A stretch of DNA of 64,000 bases from contig NZ_JAIBOA010000017.1 of assembly GCF_019458805.1 (NCBI RefSeq), positions 113,344 through 177,343 on the forward strand, read 5' to 3'. Each line of letters opens with the position of its first letter. The stretch's first letter is position 1. Below the pieces are notes generated by a model. The model saw nothing but the letters and a program-made list of their open reading frames with translations. It ran no database searches and was not told where the DNA came from. Of the stretch, positions 52,224 to 60,435 are shown one piece after another. The position numbers and the translations under genes were made by a program. The DNA comes from Actinomadura parmotrematis (GTDB taxonomy: Bacteria; Actinomycetota; Actinomycetes; Streptosporangiales; Streptosporangiaceae).

Positions 52224-53390
52224 CTACAGCGCGCCGGACAGCTGGAGCAGTTCCACGAACCCGTCGATGCCCTCGGGCACCGGCCAGTCCGGCTCGCGCA
52301 GCGCCGCGAGGTCGGCGGCGGCGCGCGCCGCGACGTCCGGGACGCCCGCGTCGACCGCCTTGGCGAGCACCACCCAGCCCGCCTCCCAGCGGCGCCGCGT
52401 GAGGTCGCCCTGCACGGCCGACACGACCGCCGTCAGGAACGCCAGCTGCCGGTCGCCGCGCTCGGGCAGCGCGAACCGCGCCGGGTCGGCGAGGACCTTG
52501 TCGGGGTCGGGCAGGTCCAGCTCCTCCAGGTAGGACAGCAGCTCCAGGCCCGCGCCGTCGCCGACCGCGCCGACGACCGCCGCCGACACCGCCTCGCCGG
52601 CGGAGCCGGTGGCGTACCCGGCGGCCAGCAGCCGCAGCGCCATCTCCCAGCTGCGCGGCGACGGCCACGCGCCGCCGCGCGCCTCGGCGTCGGCCGGCAT
52701 GTGGTGCACCAGGCCCGGCCGCGCCGTCAGGAACCCCGAGATCGCGCCCCGGGCGCGCGCGACGGCGCCGCCCGCCCGCGCCGGGTCCACGACCGGGACG
52801 GACAGCTCGGGCCACGTCCCGGCGAGGCCGCGCGCGACGGTGCGCGGGTCGTGCGTCCAGTGCAGGTGCACGAACCGGTTGGCGAGCGGCGGGCTGAGGT
52901 GCCAGCCGTCGGCGGCGCTGGACGGCGGGTTCGCCGCCGCCACGATCCGCACCGGGCCCGGCAGCGTGAGGCTGCCGACGCGGCGCTCCAGGACGACGCG
53001 CAGCAGCGCGGCCTGCACGGCGGGCGGCGCCGACGACAGCTCGTCGAAGAAGACCAGGCCGCGCCCGGCGGCCGCGACCCGCACCGCCCAGTCCGGCGGC
53101 GCCATCGGCACGCCGGTCGCCGCCGGATCGTCCCCGATGATCGGCAGCCCGGCGAAGTCGGACGGCTCGTGCACGCTCGCGATGACCGTCTCCAGCGGCA
53201 CCCCGAGCCGCTCGGCCAGCCGCTCCATGCCCGCCGACTTGCCGATGCCGGGCTCGCCCCACAGCAGCACCGGCAGGTTCGCGGCGACCGCGAGCGCCAG
53301 CGCCTCCAGCTGGGTGCTGCGGGCGGGCTCCGAGCGCCAGGCGCGGGCCCGCCGGTTCAGCTCGTCGGCGGCGGCGAGCGCGTCGCTCAC
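52224..53390 (-). CDS. MoxR-type AAA+ ATPase, cassette B
   Basis: A 388-residue AAA+ ATPase distinct from the cassette A enzyme. Walker A is WGEPGIGKSAGME (about 42-54). Walker B is LVFFDELSSAPPAVQ, a canonical Asp-Glu. Sensor 1 is RIVAAANPPSSA, followed by PPLANRFVHL as the arginine-finger region. The GTG overlaps the ankyrin-gene stop (GTGA); the VWA gene starts 8 nt after it. It should pair with that VWA protein as a remodelling machine (family knowledge). Confidence 0.92.
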   Translation of the reverse strand: MSDALAAADELNRRARAWRSEPARSTQLEALALAVAANLPVLLWGEPGIGKSAGMERLAERLGVPLETVIASVHEPSDFAGLPIIGDDPAATGVPMAPPDWAVRVAAAGRGLVFFDELSSAPPAVQAALLRVVLERRVGSLTLPGPVRIVAAANPPSSAADGWHLSPPLANRFVHLHWTHDPRTVARGLAGTWPELSVPVVDPARAGGAVARARGAISGFLTARPGLVHHMPADAEARGGAWPSPRSWEMALRLLAAGYATGSAGEAVSAAVVGAVGDGAGLELLSYLEELDLPDPDKVLADPARFALPERGDRQLAFLTAVVSAVQGDLTRRRWEAGWVVLAKAVDAGVPDVAARAAADLAALREPDWPVPEGIDGFVELLQLSGAL

Positions 53391-55057
53391 GCGTCCTCCC
53401 CGTCCTCGTCCTCGCCGTCTTCGTCGTCGCCCCAGTACTCGTACTCGTAGCCGACGCCGGGGTGCTCCTTCTCGACCCGGTCGCGCAGCCACTCCAGCTC
53501 GGTGCGCTTGTGCTGGCGGATCAGGTACGCCAGGGACACGTCGTCGTTGTCGACGGTGTCGATGCGGGCGCCGCGCTCGACCAGCGCCCGCACCAGCTCC
53601 TCCGACCCGTAGTCGCCGACGGCCATATGCAGCGGGGTGCGGCCGTTGCCGTCCTCGACGTCGATGTCGAGGCCGGCGTCCAGCAGCCGGGGCAGCAGCC
53701 GCTCGTGGTCGAGCATGTGCAGGTGGTGCAGCAGCGTGCGGCGGCGGCCGTCGCGCAGCACCGGCGGGACGCCGGCGTCCAGCAGCGCGAGCACGGCGGG
53801 CGTGTCGCCGTGCTGGGCGCGCAGGTACAGCTCGCGCATCTGCGCGCGCAGCGCCTTCGGCAGCCGTCCCTCGCCGGTCTCGACGGCGGTGCGGACGGCG
53901 AAGCAGCCCGCGACCTTGCCGCCGAACGCGCCGAGCGCCCGCTCCCGCCTGATCTCCTCGGCGGTGTGCGGGACGGCCAGCGCGCCGTCGCGGAACGCCA
54001 CCTCGTGCCAGCCGCCCTGGCAGCGCACCCGCACGGGGGAGGGCGGGACGGGATCGGTGCGCGGGCCGACCGGCCCGTCCGCCTCGCCGCGCGCGGGGAA
54101 CATTCCGGCGCGCACCAGCGGGTGCAGTTCCTCGGGGGACAGCAGGCCCGACCGCAGCAGGTCCAGGTCGGGGGAGCGGCGCCACGCGGAGCTGTCGAGG
54201 TGGGGGACGCCGTCGAGGTCGTTCCAGTCGACGGCCACGGCCCGGCCGTCCCGGACCTTCAGGTACAGGCCGCCGCCGAGGTCGACGCAGCCGAGGCCCG
54301 TTCGCGCCAGGAGCGGGAAGTCGATCGGCGTCACGGGGGCGATCTCGCGGGCGGTGTGCGACCCCCAGGGCGCGGACGTGTCGAAGCCCGCCGGGTCGGG
54401 GACCGCCAGCCCGACGGCCTCCAGCGCGCCTCGCAGGTCGCCGCGCTCGTTCAGCAGCGTCGTCCACTCCACCAGCTCCACCCCGCCGGACGGGGGAGCG
54501 GCGGGCGGCGGCACCGGTTCGCCGGCGGCGTCGAAGTACGGTGTCCGGGACTCGCCGCCGCGGACGCCGTCGATCGCGCGGACGTCCCACCGGTACCGCA
54601 GGCCCGACCAGTCGGCGTGGTGGAGCTCCATCCGGCCGCCGGGCGCCTTCTCGACCATCGCGCGGTCGTGACGGAGGACGAGGCGCTGCGGCCCGTCCAC
54701 CATCACCGGCGTGGTGACGTACAGGACGCCGTGCTCGTCCTCGCGCAGCTTCAGCGCGTTGTGGGTGGTGATCGTGGACCGCCCCTCCAGCACGCGCGGC
54801 AGGTGCCAGCGCAGCAGGTCGGGGGCGAAGTGCGCGAGGTCGTCCTCCAGGGCGGCGGCCGCCGCGGGCGGCAGCGCGGCGAGGTCGACGCGGACCTCGA
54901 CGTCGGCGGCGGCGCACGCGCCGCGCCAGTCGCCCGCCAGGCGGCGCTCGGTCGCCCGCTCGATCATCCAGGCGGGCACGGCGTAGCGGCGGACGCGCAG
55001 CCAGTCGGCGCGCTCGTCGGGCGCCAGGTTGGACGGAGGTGCTGCCGGCGGGGTCAT
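53387..55057 (-). CDS. Ankyrin-repeat protein, cassette B
   Basis: A 556-residue protein. The first ~410 residues are unassigned, with several WxxL-type beta/alpha segments (DWSGLRYRWDVRAID, LVEWTTLLNERGDLRGALEAVG). At about 415-525 come ankyrin repeats: GDTPAVLALLDAGVPPVLRDG, RRTLLHHLHMLDHERLL, then NGRTPLHMAVGDYGSEELVR and VERGARIDTVDNDDVSLAY. The C-terminus is highly acidic. Ankyrins mediate protein contacts, so it may be a target adaptor for the MoxR-VWA pair. ATG overlaps the LRR stop (ATGA). Confidence 0.85.
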   Translation of the reverse strand: MTPPAAPPSNLAPDERADWLRVRRYAVPAWMIERATERRLAGDWRGACAAADVEVRVDLAALPPAAAAALEDDLAHFAPDLLRWHLPRVLEGRSTITTHNALKLREDEHGVLYVTTPVMVDGPQRLVLRHDRAMVEKAPGGRMELHHADWSGLRYRWDVRAIDGVRGGESRTPYFDAAGEPVPPPAAPPSGGVELVEWTTLLNERGDLRGALEAVGLAVPDPAGFDTSAPWGSHTAREIAPVTPIDFPLLARTGLGCVDLGGGLYLKVRDGRAVAVDWNDLDGVPHLDSSAWRRSPDLDLLRSGLLSPEELHPLVRAGMFPARGEADGPVGPRTDPVPPSPVRVRCQGGWHEVAFRDGALAVPHTAEEIRRERALGAFGGKVAGCFAVRTAVETGEGRLPKALRAQMRELYLRAQHGDTPAVLALLDAGVPPVLRDGRRRTLLHHLHMLDHERLLPRLLDAGLDIDVEDGNGRTPLHMAVGDYGSEELVRALVERGARIDTVDNDDVSLAYLIRQHKRTELEWLRDRVEKEHPGVGYEYEYWGDDEDGEDEDGEDA

Positions 55058-56181
55058 CGGTAGATGCTCCCGATCGCGTGCAGGTCGGGGTGGGGGGCGC
55101 CGGCGGGCCGCAGCACCTCGGCGAAGCCGCGCTTGACGCGGCGCGGCACGCCCGGCCCGAGCCCGACGTACTCCAGGCGGCTGCCGCGCGTGCGGGCGAG
55201 GAGCGTCTTGGCGCCGCGCCCGGTGATGCCCGAGTGGCGCAGCTCCAGCCTCCGCAGCGGGCTGCCGGGCAGCGCCGCGGCGAGCAGCGCGGCGCCCTCG
55301 TCGCCGGTGGCGTTGCCGGGCGCGCCGAGCGTGCGCTCCGACGGAGGGCGGCCGAGGTCGAGCGCCTCGATGCCGGGGAGCGCGGCGGCGAGCGCCCGCG
55401 CCCCGTCCGGGCCGATGCCGTTGCCGCCGAGGCCGAGGCGGATCGGGCGCGCCGGGTCGGCGGCGGCCGCGAGGACGGCCGCGCCGCCGTCGCCGAGGTG
55501 GTTGGCGGGCAGGTACAGCTCGCGGACGCCGCCGTCGCGGACCAGCGCGGCGAGCAGGTCGGCGGCCTCGGGTCCGAGGCCGTTGCCGCCGAGGAACAGC
55601 CGCTCCAGCGGCGCCTCGCGCCCGGCGGCGGCGTCCAGCAGGGCGCGCAGCCCGGCGAGGCCGACACCGGTGTTGACCAGGTCGAGGGTGCGGATCGCGG
55701 TGTTGCGGCGCAGCATCGCCGCGAGCGCGGCGGCGCCCTCGTCGCCGACCGGGTTGCGCTTCAGCCAGAGCGCCCGGACGGTCGTGTCGGCCGCCAGCGT
55801 CTCGCCGAGCGCGGCGGCGCCCTCGGCGTCGATGCGGTTGCAGCCGAGGTAGAGGGTGCGCAGGCCGTGCCCGGCGGGCAGGCCCGCCGCGAGCGTCCGG
55901 GCGCCCTCGGTGCCGATCGCGTTCGTGCCGAGCAGCAGGTGCGCGGCGTGCGGGGACGCGACGGCGGCGGGCAGCAGCCGGGCCAGGCCGCCGGGGCCGA
56001 GGCCCTGCTTGCACAGGTCCAGGCGGCCGTCGGCGCGCAGCGTCCCGAGCGGGAACGCCTCGTCGGCCGCCACCGGGCGGTCGCCGGCGAGGCGGGCGAG
56101 CAGCGGCGCGAGCGCGGCCGGGTCGGCGGCGGGCACGTCCGGGTACGCGATCGCCGGGCAGCGGACGGGGGTCGGCTCCAT
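55054..56181 (-). CDS. Leucine-rich-repeat protein, cassette B
   Basis: A 375-residue LRR protein of the RanGAP/ribonuclease-inhibitor type, repeat about 28 residues. Repeating blocks include LLLGTNAIGTEGARTLAAGL, LYLGCNRIDAEGAAALGETL, LWLKRNPVGDEGAAALAAML, LFLGGNGLGPEAADLLAAL and LGLGGNGIGPDGARALAAAL. These form a solenoid that binds partners. The bacterial role is unknown; here it sits between a non-classical SDR and an ankyrin protein in one operon, so it may select substrates. The ATG lies 2 nt after the SDR stop. Confidence 0.93.
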   Translation of the reverse strand: MEPTPVRCPAIAYPDVPAADPAALAPLLARLAGDRPVAADEAFPLGTLRADGRLDLCKQGLGPGGLARLLPAAVASPHAAHLLLGTNAIGTEGARTLAAGLPAGHGLRTLYLGCNRIDAEGAAALGETLAADTTVRALWLKRNPVGDEGAAALAAMLRRNTAIRTLDLVNTGVGLAGLRALLDAAAGREAPLERLFLGGNGLGPEAADLLAALVRDGGVRELYLPANHLGDGGAAVLAAAADPARPIRLGLGGNGIGPDGARALAAALPGIEALDLGRPPSERTLGAPGNATGDEGAALLAAALPGSPLRRLELRHSGITGRGAKTLLARTRGSRLEYVGLGPGVPRRVKRGFAEVLRPAGAPHPDLHAIGSIYR

Positions 56182-56183
56182 GG

Positions 56184-57545
56184 TCACCACTCCACCGGTC
56201 GGTAGTCCTTCAGGAACAGGCCGGACAGCCGCTCGCCGCCCGCGACGCCGCGCACGATCGGGTCGTACACCCGCGCCGCGCCGTCGATCACGTCCAGCGG
56301 CGGCCGGAACCCGGCGGCGCGCTCGGCCTGCTTGCCCGGGTGCGGGCGCTCGTCGGTCACCCAGCCGGTGTCGACGCTGGTCATGTGGATGCCGGCGGCG
56401 GCGTAGTCGGCGGCCGACGTGCGCGTCAGCATGTTCAGCGACGCCTTGGCCATGTTGGTGTGCGGGTGGCGGACGGTCTTGTTCTCGCGCGAGAAGCTGC
56501 CCTCCATCGCCGACACCTGCACCACGTACCGGTCGGGGAACGGCGACGCCTCCAGCAGGCCGCGCAGCCGCGACGTCAGCAGGAACGGCGCGAACGCGTT
56601 GACGAGCTGGGTCTCCAGCCACTCGCCGGCGTCCACCTCGTGCAGGCGCAGCGTCCAGGAGTTGCGGTCGCGCAGGTCCAGGGGCTCGCCGGTCTCGTCG
56701 GTGCGGCCCGCCGGGAACAGCGCGTCGTCGGCGGGCGCGAGGACGGGCAGCGCACCGACGTCGACGGGCGGGGCGGGCGCGGCGAGCGCGACGCGGGCGG
56801 CGGCGCCCTCCAGCGGCAGCGCCTCATCGGCGCGGACCTGCCGGTGGTAGGCGGCGGGACGGCGGATCGTCTGCGCGGCGTTGTTGACCAGGACGTCCAG
56901 GTGGTCGAACCGCGCGTGGGCGGCGCCGAGCAGCCCGGCGACGCCCGGCATGTCCAGCAGGTCCACGCCGTGCACCGACAGCCGGTGCAGCCAGTCGGGA
57001 TGGTCGGGGACGGCGGCGAACCGGCGGGCGGCGTCGCGCGGGTAGCGGGTGGTGACCATGACCTCGGCGCCGTCGCGCAGCAGCTTCAGCGCGAGCTGGA
57101 ACCCGATCTTGATGCGGCCGCCGGTGACCAGCGCCGTCCGGCCGCGCAGGTCGCAGCGCGCGTGCCGGCGCTCGCGGTTCTCGCGCGCGCACTCGGGGCA
57201 GAGGGCGTGGTAGTCGGCGTCCAGGCGCCGGTAGAACACCTTGCACACGTAGCAGCGGCGCGCCGACGACAGCACCGCGCCGCCGTCGCCGTCCGGCCCG
57301 GCGGGCGCGGCGATCTCGGGGCCGGGGTCCTGCTCGGCGAACCGCGCCGTCGCGGCCATCGCGGCGAGGTCCTCCTCGCGGCGCGCGGCCTTGCGCTGCG
57401 CGCGGCGCGCCTTGCGGGCCGACTGGAACACCCGCGTCAGCGCCTCGTGCACCGGCCGCCAGTGCGGATCGTCGGGATCGGCGGCGCGCGCCTGCTCCAG
57501 CACCCGCAGACAGGTCTCCAGGTCTGCGGGGTCCGGCGGCGGCAC
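56184..57545 (-). CDS. Zinc-ribbon SDR protein lacking the catalytic Tyr, cassette B
   Basis: A 453-residue protein, first gene of cassette B. An N-terminal helical region (about 1-90) is followed by a zinc-ribbon-like CYVCKVFYRR...HALCPECA (two CxxC pairs, about 100-125). The SDR fold follows: ALVTGGRIKIGFQLALKL, VLVNNAAQTIRRP, VVQVSAMEGSFS, and HTNMAKASLNML where YxxxK should be; the Tyr position is Thr. It may therefore bind nucleotide without classical dehydrogenase chemistry. The GTG start has AGGGAG 4 nt before it. An upstream in-frame extension reads through the tRNA-like element and is rejected. Confidence 0.85.
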   Translation of the reverse strand: MPPPDPADLETCLRVLEQARAADPDDPHWRPVHEALTRVFQSARKARRAQRKAARREEDLAAMAATARFAEQDPGPEIAAPAGPDGDGGAVLSSARRCYVCKVFYRRLDADYHALCPECARENRERRHARCDLRGRTALVTGGRIKIGFQLALKLLRDGAEVMVTTRYPRDAARRFAAVPDHPDWLHRLSVHGVDLLDMPGVAGLLGAAHARFDHLDVLVNNAAQTIRRPAAYHRQVRADEALPLEGAAARVALAAPAPPVDVGALPVLAPADDALFPAGRTDETGEPLDLRDRNSWTLRLHEVDAGEWLETQLVNAFAPFLLTSRLRGLLEASPFPDRYVVQVSAMEGSFSRENKTVRHPHTNMAKASLNMLTRTSAADYAAAGIHMTSVDTGWVTDERPHPGKQAERAAGFRPPLDVIDGAARVYDPIVRGVAGGERLSGLFLKDYRPVEW

Positions 57546-57577
57546 TGCACTCCCTGATCGAGCGGAACGTGTAGGGG

Positions 57578-57650
57578 CAGGACCGACCGGATTCGAACCG
57601 GCGTCCTCCAGCTCGCAGCCAAGGCGCGACGACCTCTGCGCTACGGTCCT
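57578..57650 (-). tRNA. tRNA-like gene or element (apparent anticodon GCG), weak anticodon stem
   Basis: 73 nt on the minus strand fold as a cloverleaf. The acceptor is AGGACCG/CGGTCCT (7 of 7; outward pairing extends it to 10 bp), then TA, D-stem GCGC/GCGC with AGAGG in the loop, and T-arm GCCGG-TTCGAAT-CCGGT. The anticodon arm is CTTGG-CTGCGAG-CTGGA: a C-A mismatch, three consecutive G-U pairs and one G-C. Loop U33 is present and the apparent anticodon is GCG (Arg CGC), an uncommon choice in bacteria, which usually use ACG. No CCA is encoded. It is either a degenerate tRNA gene or a tRNA-like 5' element of the cassette B mRNA. Confidence 0.55.
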
Positions 57651-57660
57651 GCCGCGCCAG

Positions 57661-57683
57661 ACACTAGCGGACCACCCCGACAT
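57661..57683 (-). promoter_or_regulatory. Candidate PafBC-type DNA-damage promoter of cassette B
   Basis: On the minus strand ATGTCGGGG (57683-57675), exactly 8 nt, TAGTGT (57666-57661). It matches 7 of 9 positions of TTGTCRGTG plus a full TANNNT at the right spacing. Predicted start of transcription is near 57653-57654, the first base of the extended tRNA-like stem. Confidence 0.6.
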
Positions 57684-57710
57684 TCCGCACCAAGATCCAA
57701 CAAGGCCCGG

Positions 57711-58229
57711 CTAGGTCGCCGCCGGCGGCTGCTCCTCCAGGCCGGTGAGGAGGTGGGCGACGTCCAGGCCGGCCGTCAGGTACTCCTCGAACGTCCGGTT
57801 GTTCAGGGCCCACCTGGACCGCCGGTAGCGCACCAGGAAGATCGCGTCCGCGGCGTCGTGCCCGAGCAGCGTGAGCGCGTGCGCGACGACCAGGCCGGAG
57901 CGGTTGTAGCCCGAGTGGCAGCGCACCAGCACCTGCCGCCCGCCGCGGACGGCGTGCGCGGCGCGCTCGGCCATGTCCAGGACGACCTGGATCTGCGCAG
58001 GGGTGAGCGGGTCGTCGGGGATCACCGTGCAGTGGTGCTCCACGCCCGGGTCCGGGCCGTGCCCGGCGCGCTCGTAGAGGCTGAGCACGAGGTCGAAGCG
58101 GGCGTCCGGCACGGCGGCGGCGCGGGCGCCGGTGGCGTCGCGGTAGTGGTGGCCGCCCATCCAGAGCCCCGGGACGATCTCGTTCCAGGGCGCGTCCGCG
58201 TCCGGCGCTCCACGGCCCTCGGTCCGCAT
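57711..58229 (-). CDS. Dual-specificity phosphatase-like protein
   Basis: A 172-residue cysteine phosphatase. The P-loop LVRCHSGYNRSGLVVAHAL carries CX5R (about residues 108-114). An N-terminal EIVPGLWMGGHHY resembles DSP-type proteins, and VIPDDPLTP supplies a possible general-acid Asp. It would dephosphorylate Ser/Thr/Tyr residues, perhaps opposing one of the kinases here, though nothing links them directly. ATG at 58229 follows GGAAGG by 8 nt; GTG codons just upstream are alternatives. It is divergent from the 120-residue membrane protein gene. Confidence 0.87.
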   Translation of the reverse strand: MRTEGRGAPDADAPWNEIVPGLWMGGHHYRDATGARAAAVPDARFDLVLSLYERAGHGPDPGVEHHCTVIPDDPLTPAQIQVVLDMAERAAHAVRGGRQVLVRCHSGYNRSGLVVAHALTLLGHDAADAIFLVRYRRSRWALNNRTFEEYLTAGLDVAHLLTGLEEQPPAAT

Positions 58230-58319
58230 GCTCACCACCTTCCGTTCACTCCATGTTTGAGGGTAGATCGGAGGGTATGGCGTTGTCTGGCCGAGAACAC
58301 AAGACCTGGGAGGGACGCC

Positions 58320-58682
58320 ATGGCCATCGAGACGACCCCGACCACCGGTGCGACGGCCGGACTGGGGACTCCGCAGACCACGCCGGACGCACTGCACGTC
58401 GACGCCGAACGCACCAAGGACAACCTCGACGCCGTCGAGCAGGGCAAGCGCCGCCCGTCCGTGAAGGCCGCCGCCGGTTCCGGCGCCGGGCTCGCGGGGG
58501 TGGCCGCCGGGGCCGCCGCCGTGTGGGCGTGGCGCCGCCACGCCCGCGCCAAGCAGAGCCGCTGGACCAAGGCGACCCGCAAGGTCAAGGCGCTGGGCAG
58601 CGCCGGGGCCGGCGCCGCCGTCCAGGGCGCCGGTGCCGCGCGCAAGCAGGCCGCCAAGGCCAAGGCCGGCATCGGACGCTGA
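58320..58682 (+). CDS. Small single-TM basic protein
   Basis: A 120-residue protein with no recognised family. It has a Thr/Pro-rich N-terminus, one hydrophobic segment (GSGAGLAGVAAGAAAVWAW, about 53-71), then a Lys/Arg/Ala-rich tail (RRHARAKQSRWTKATRKVKA) resembling histone-like or membrane-tethered basic proteins. The ribosome site GGGAGGG lies 5 nt before the ATG. It ends at a clear hairpin terminator. Confidence 0.75.
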   Translation: MAIETTPTTGATAGLGTPQTTPDALHVDAERTKDNLDAVEQGKRRPSVKAAAGSGAGLAGVAAGAAAVWAWRRHARAKQSRWTKATRKVKALGSAGAGAAVQGAGAARKQAAKAKAGIGR

Positions 58683-58697
58683 CCTCGGCAGCACCCC

Positions 58698-58737
58698 GGG
58701 AACGGCCCCGTCCTCACCAGAGGGCGGGGCCGTTCCC
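58698..58737. terminator. Bidirectional terminator hairpin
   Basis: A perfect 13-bp stem GGGAACGGCCCCG / CGGGGCCGTTCCC with a 14-nt loop, in the gap between the convergent small TM protein and NTF2-like genes. No long T-run. Confidence 0.82.
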
Positions 58738-58742
58738 GTTGC

Positions 58743-59096
58743 TCACACGCCGGGGGCGAAGAAGTAGGTGGTCCGGTGGCGGATCAGCCCGTCCTCGAAG
58801 GTGAAGAAGTCGGCCCACTCGGCCGACAGGTCCTCGTCGTCGCGCGACAGGCCGCGGAACGTGCCGCGCGCGGCCACGTGCTCGCCCTGCCAGACGGCCG
58901 AGTCGACGGCGTGCTCGCCCTTGGCGATGATCCGCACGTTCTCGTAGAAGTGCCGCAGGGCGGCCGCGCCCTCGATGGGCGGGTAGCCGCCGCGGCGGTA
59001 GACGGCCTCGGGGTGGAACATCGCCAGCAGCGCCTCGTTGTCCCCGGCGTCCACGGCGTCGTAGTAGGCGAGCACGATCTCGCGCGGTGTGGCCAT
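58743..59096 (-). CDS. NTF2/SnoaL-like protein
   Basis: A 117-residue cone-shaped alpha+beta-fold protein. The N-terminal EIVLAYYDAVDAGDNEALLAMFHPEAVYRRGG and the later AARGTFRGLSRDDEDLSAEWADFFTFEDGLI are typical of SnoaL-like/nuclear transport factor 2 proteins, which act as isomerases, hydrolases or ligand-binding proteins. Substrate unknown. It lies between the terminator and a palindrome-rich promoter region. The start ATG at 59096 is supported by family length. Confidence 0.88.
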   Translation of the reverse strand: MATPREIVLAYYDAVDAGDNEALLAMFHPEAVYRRGGYPPIEGAAALRHFYENVRIIAKGEHAVDSAVWQGEHVAARGTFRGLSRDDEDLSAEWADFFTFEDGLIRHRTTYFFAPGV

Positions 59097-59104
59097 GAGC
59101 CCTG

Positions 59105-59182
59105 ATTGTCCGAGACAACACAGGCGAAATGCTTATAGCGGACGAAGGAAAAACTTCGCGGATATCCGCGTGATCGGACAAT
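59105..59182. promoter_or_regulatory. Palindrome-rich regulatory region before the NTF2-like gene
   Basis: Outer 9-bp inverted repeat ATTGTCCGA (59105-59113) / TCGGACAAT (59174-59182). Inside is a perfect 14-bp palindrome CGCGGATATCCGCG (59157-59170) and TTGTC-cga-GACAA (59106-59118). The minus-strand TATAAG at 59132-59137 could be a -10 element. Confidence 0.5.
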
Positions 59183-59193
59183 TTCGCTGCCGG

Positions 59194-60435
59194 TCAGCGG
59201 CCCGCCGGAACCCGCTCCAGCGCCAGCGGGAGGGTGCGCAGCCCGCGCAGCACCGGGCTGTCGAGCCGTCCGGGCCGCCCCGCGAGGCGCGGCGCCAGGC
59301 CGAGCCGGAACAGCGACTCGATCGCCACCGTGCTCTCCAGGCGGGCGAGCGCGTGCCCGATGCAGTAGTGGACGCCGGTGCCGAAGGCCAGATGGTCGGC
59401 CCGCCCGCGGTCGAGGCGGAAGGCGTCGGGATCGGGATGGCGCCTCGGGTCGCGGTTCGCCGAGGCGATGAGCAGCAGCACCCGGCTCCCCGCCGGGATC
59501 GTGACGTCGCCGAAACGGGCGTCGGCCTTGGCGATCCGCAGCAGCCCCTGCGCCGGGCCGTCGTAGCGCAGGGTCTCCTCCACGGCGGCGCCGGCGAGGC
59601 CCGGATCGGCCCGCACCGCCTCCAGCGCGTCGGGGTTCTCCAGCAGCGCCAGCACCGTGTTGGAGATCAGGTTGGTCGTGGTCTCGTTGCCGGCGACCAG
59701 CAGCAGGACGCAGAACGTGACGAGCTCGCCGGTGCTGAGCGGCGCCTCGTCCCCGCCCGCGACGAGCAGGCCGATCAGGTCGTCGCGCGGGTCGCGGCGC
59801 CGCCGCCGCACCGCCGCGGCGAAGTGCGCCGACATCATGGCCGTGCCGTGCAGCGTCCGGAGCAGGGATCCGTGGGCGAGCAGGCCGTCGACCGCCTCGT
59901 CGGACCAGCGCCGGAACCGGTCCCGCCGACCGGGCGGCACGCCCATCATCTCGGCGATCACCATGCTCGGCAGCGGCGCGGCCAGCGCGCGCACCAGGTC
60001 GATCCGCCCGTCCCGCGCCGCCGCGCCGCCGAGCAGCCCCTCGGTGATCTCCCGGACGCGCGGCTCCCAGGCCGCGATCCGGCGCGGGGTGAAGGCGGGC
60101 GCGACCTTGCGGCGCAGCTCGGTGTGGTCGGGCGGGTCGCTGGTCAGCAGGACGCGGGGCGAGAGCAGGCGCTCGACGGCCGCGGCCACCGGCGCGGGCA
60201 CCCTCGTCGAGGGGTTGAACGGGTTGGCCGACAGGTCCGACCAGGGGCCGCCGGACTCGGAGGAGAACCGCGCGTGGTCGCGCACCGCCGCCGCCACGTC
60301 GTCGTGCCGGCTGAGCACCCAGAGGTCCAGCTCGCGGTCGTGGTGGACGGGCGCGTCCTCGCGCAGCCGGGCGTAGTGGGGGTAGGGGTCGGCGATCACT
60401 TCGGGGGAGTTGAGGTCGAACCGGATCGGGGTCAT
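59194..60435 (-). CDS. Cytochrome P450
   Basis: A 413-residue bacterial P450 monooxygenase. The I-helix oxygen motif is LLVAGNETTTN (about 236-246). K-helix ExxR is in EETLRYDGP. The heme-binding loop is HLAFGTGVHYCIGHALARLE (Cys about 352). It would hydroxylate a substrate that I cannot identify. ATG overlaps the TetR stop (ATGA), so it is co-expressed with its likely repressor. No ferredoxin or ferredoxin reductase gene is adjacent. Confidence 0.95.
   Translation of the reverse strand: MTPIRFDLNSPEVIADPYPHYARLREDAPVHHDRELDLWVLSRHDDVAAAVRDHARFSSESGGPWSDLSANPFNPSTRVPAPVAAAVERLLSPRVLLTSDPPDHTELRRKVAPAFTPRRIAAWEPRVREITEGLLGGAAARDGRIDLVRALAAPLPSMVIAEMMGVPPGRRDRFRRWSDEAVDGLLAHGSLLRTLHGTAMMSAHFAAAVRRRRRDPRDDLIGLLVAGGDEAPLSTGELVTFCVLLLVAGNETTTNLISNTVLALLENPDALEAVRADPGLAGAAVEETLRYDGPAQGLLRIAKADARFGDVTIPAGSRVLLLIASANRDPRRHPDPDAFRLDRGRADHLAFGTGVHYCIGHALARLESTVAIESLFRLGLAPRLAGRPGRLDSPVLRGLRTLPLALERVPAGR

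Noticed and set aside
57546..57683. N-terminal extension of the cassette B SDR through the tRNA-like element
   Set aside because: The added residues (ELEDAGSNPVGP) are the typical translation of tRNA sequence. GTG 57545 has its own ribosome site.
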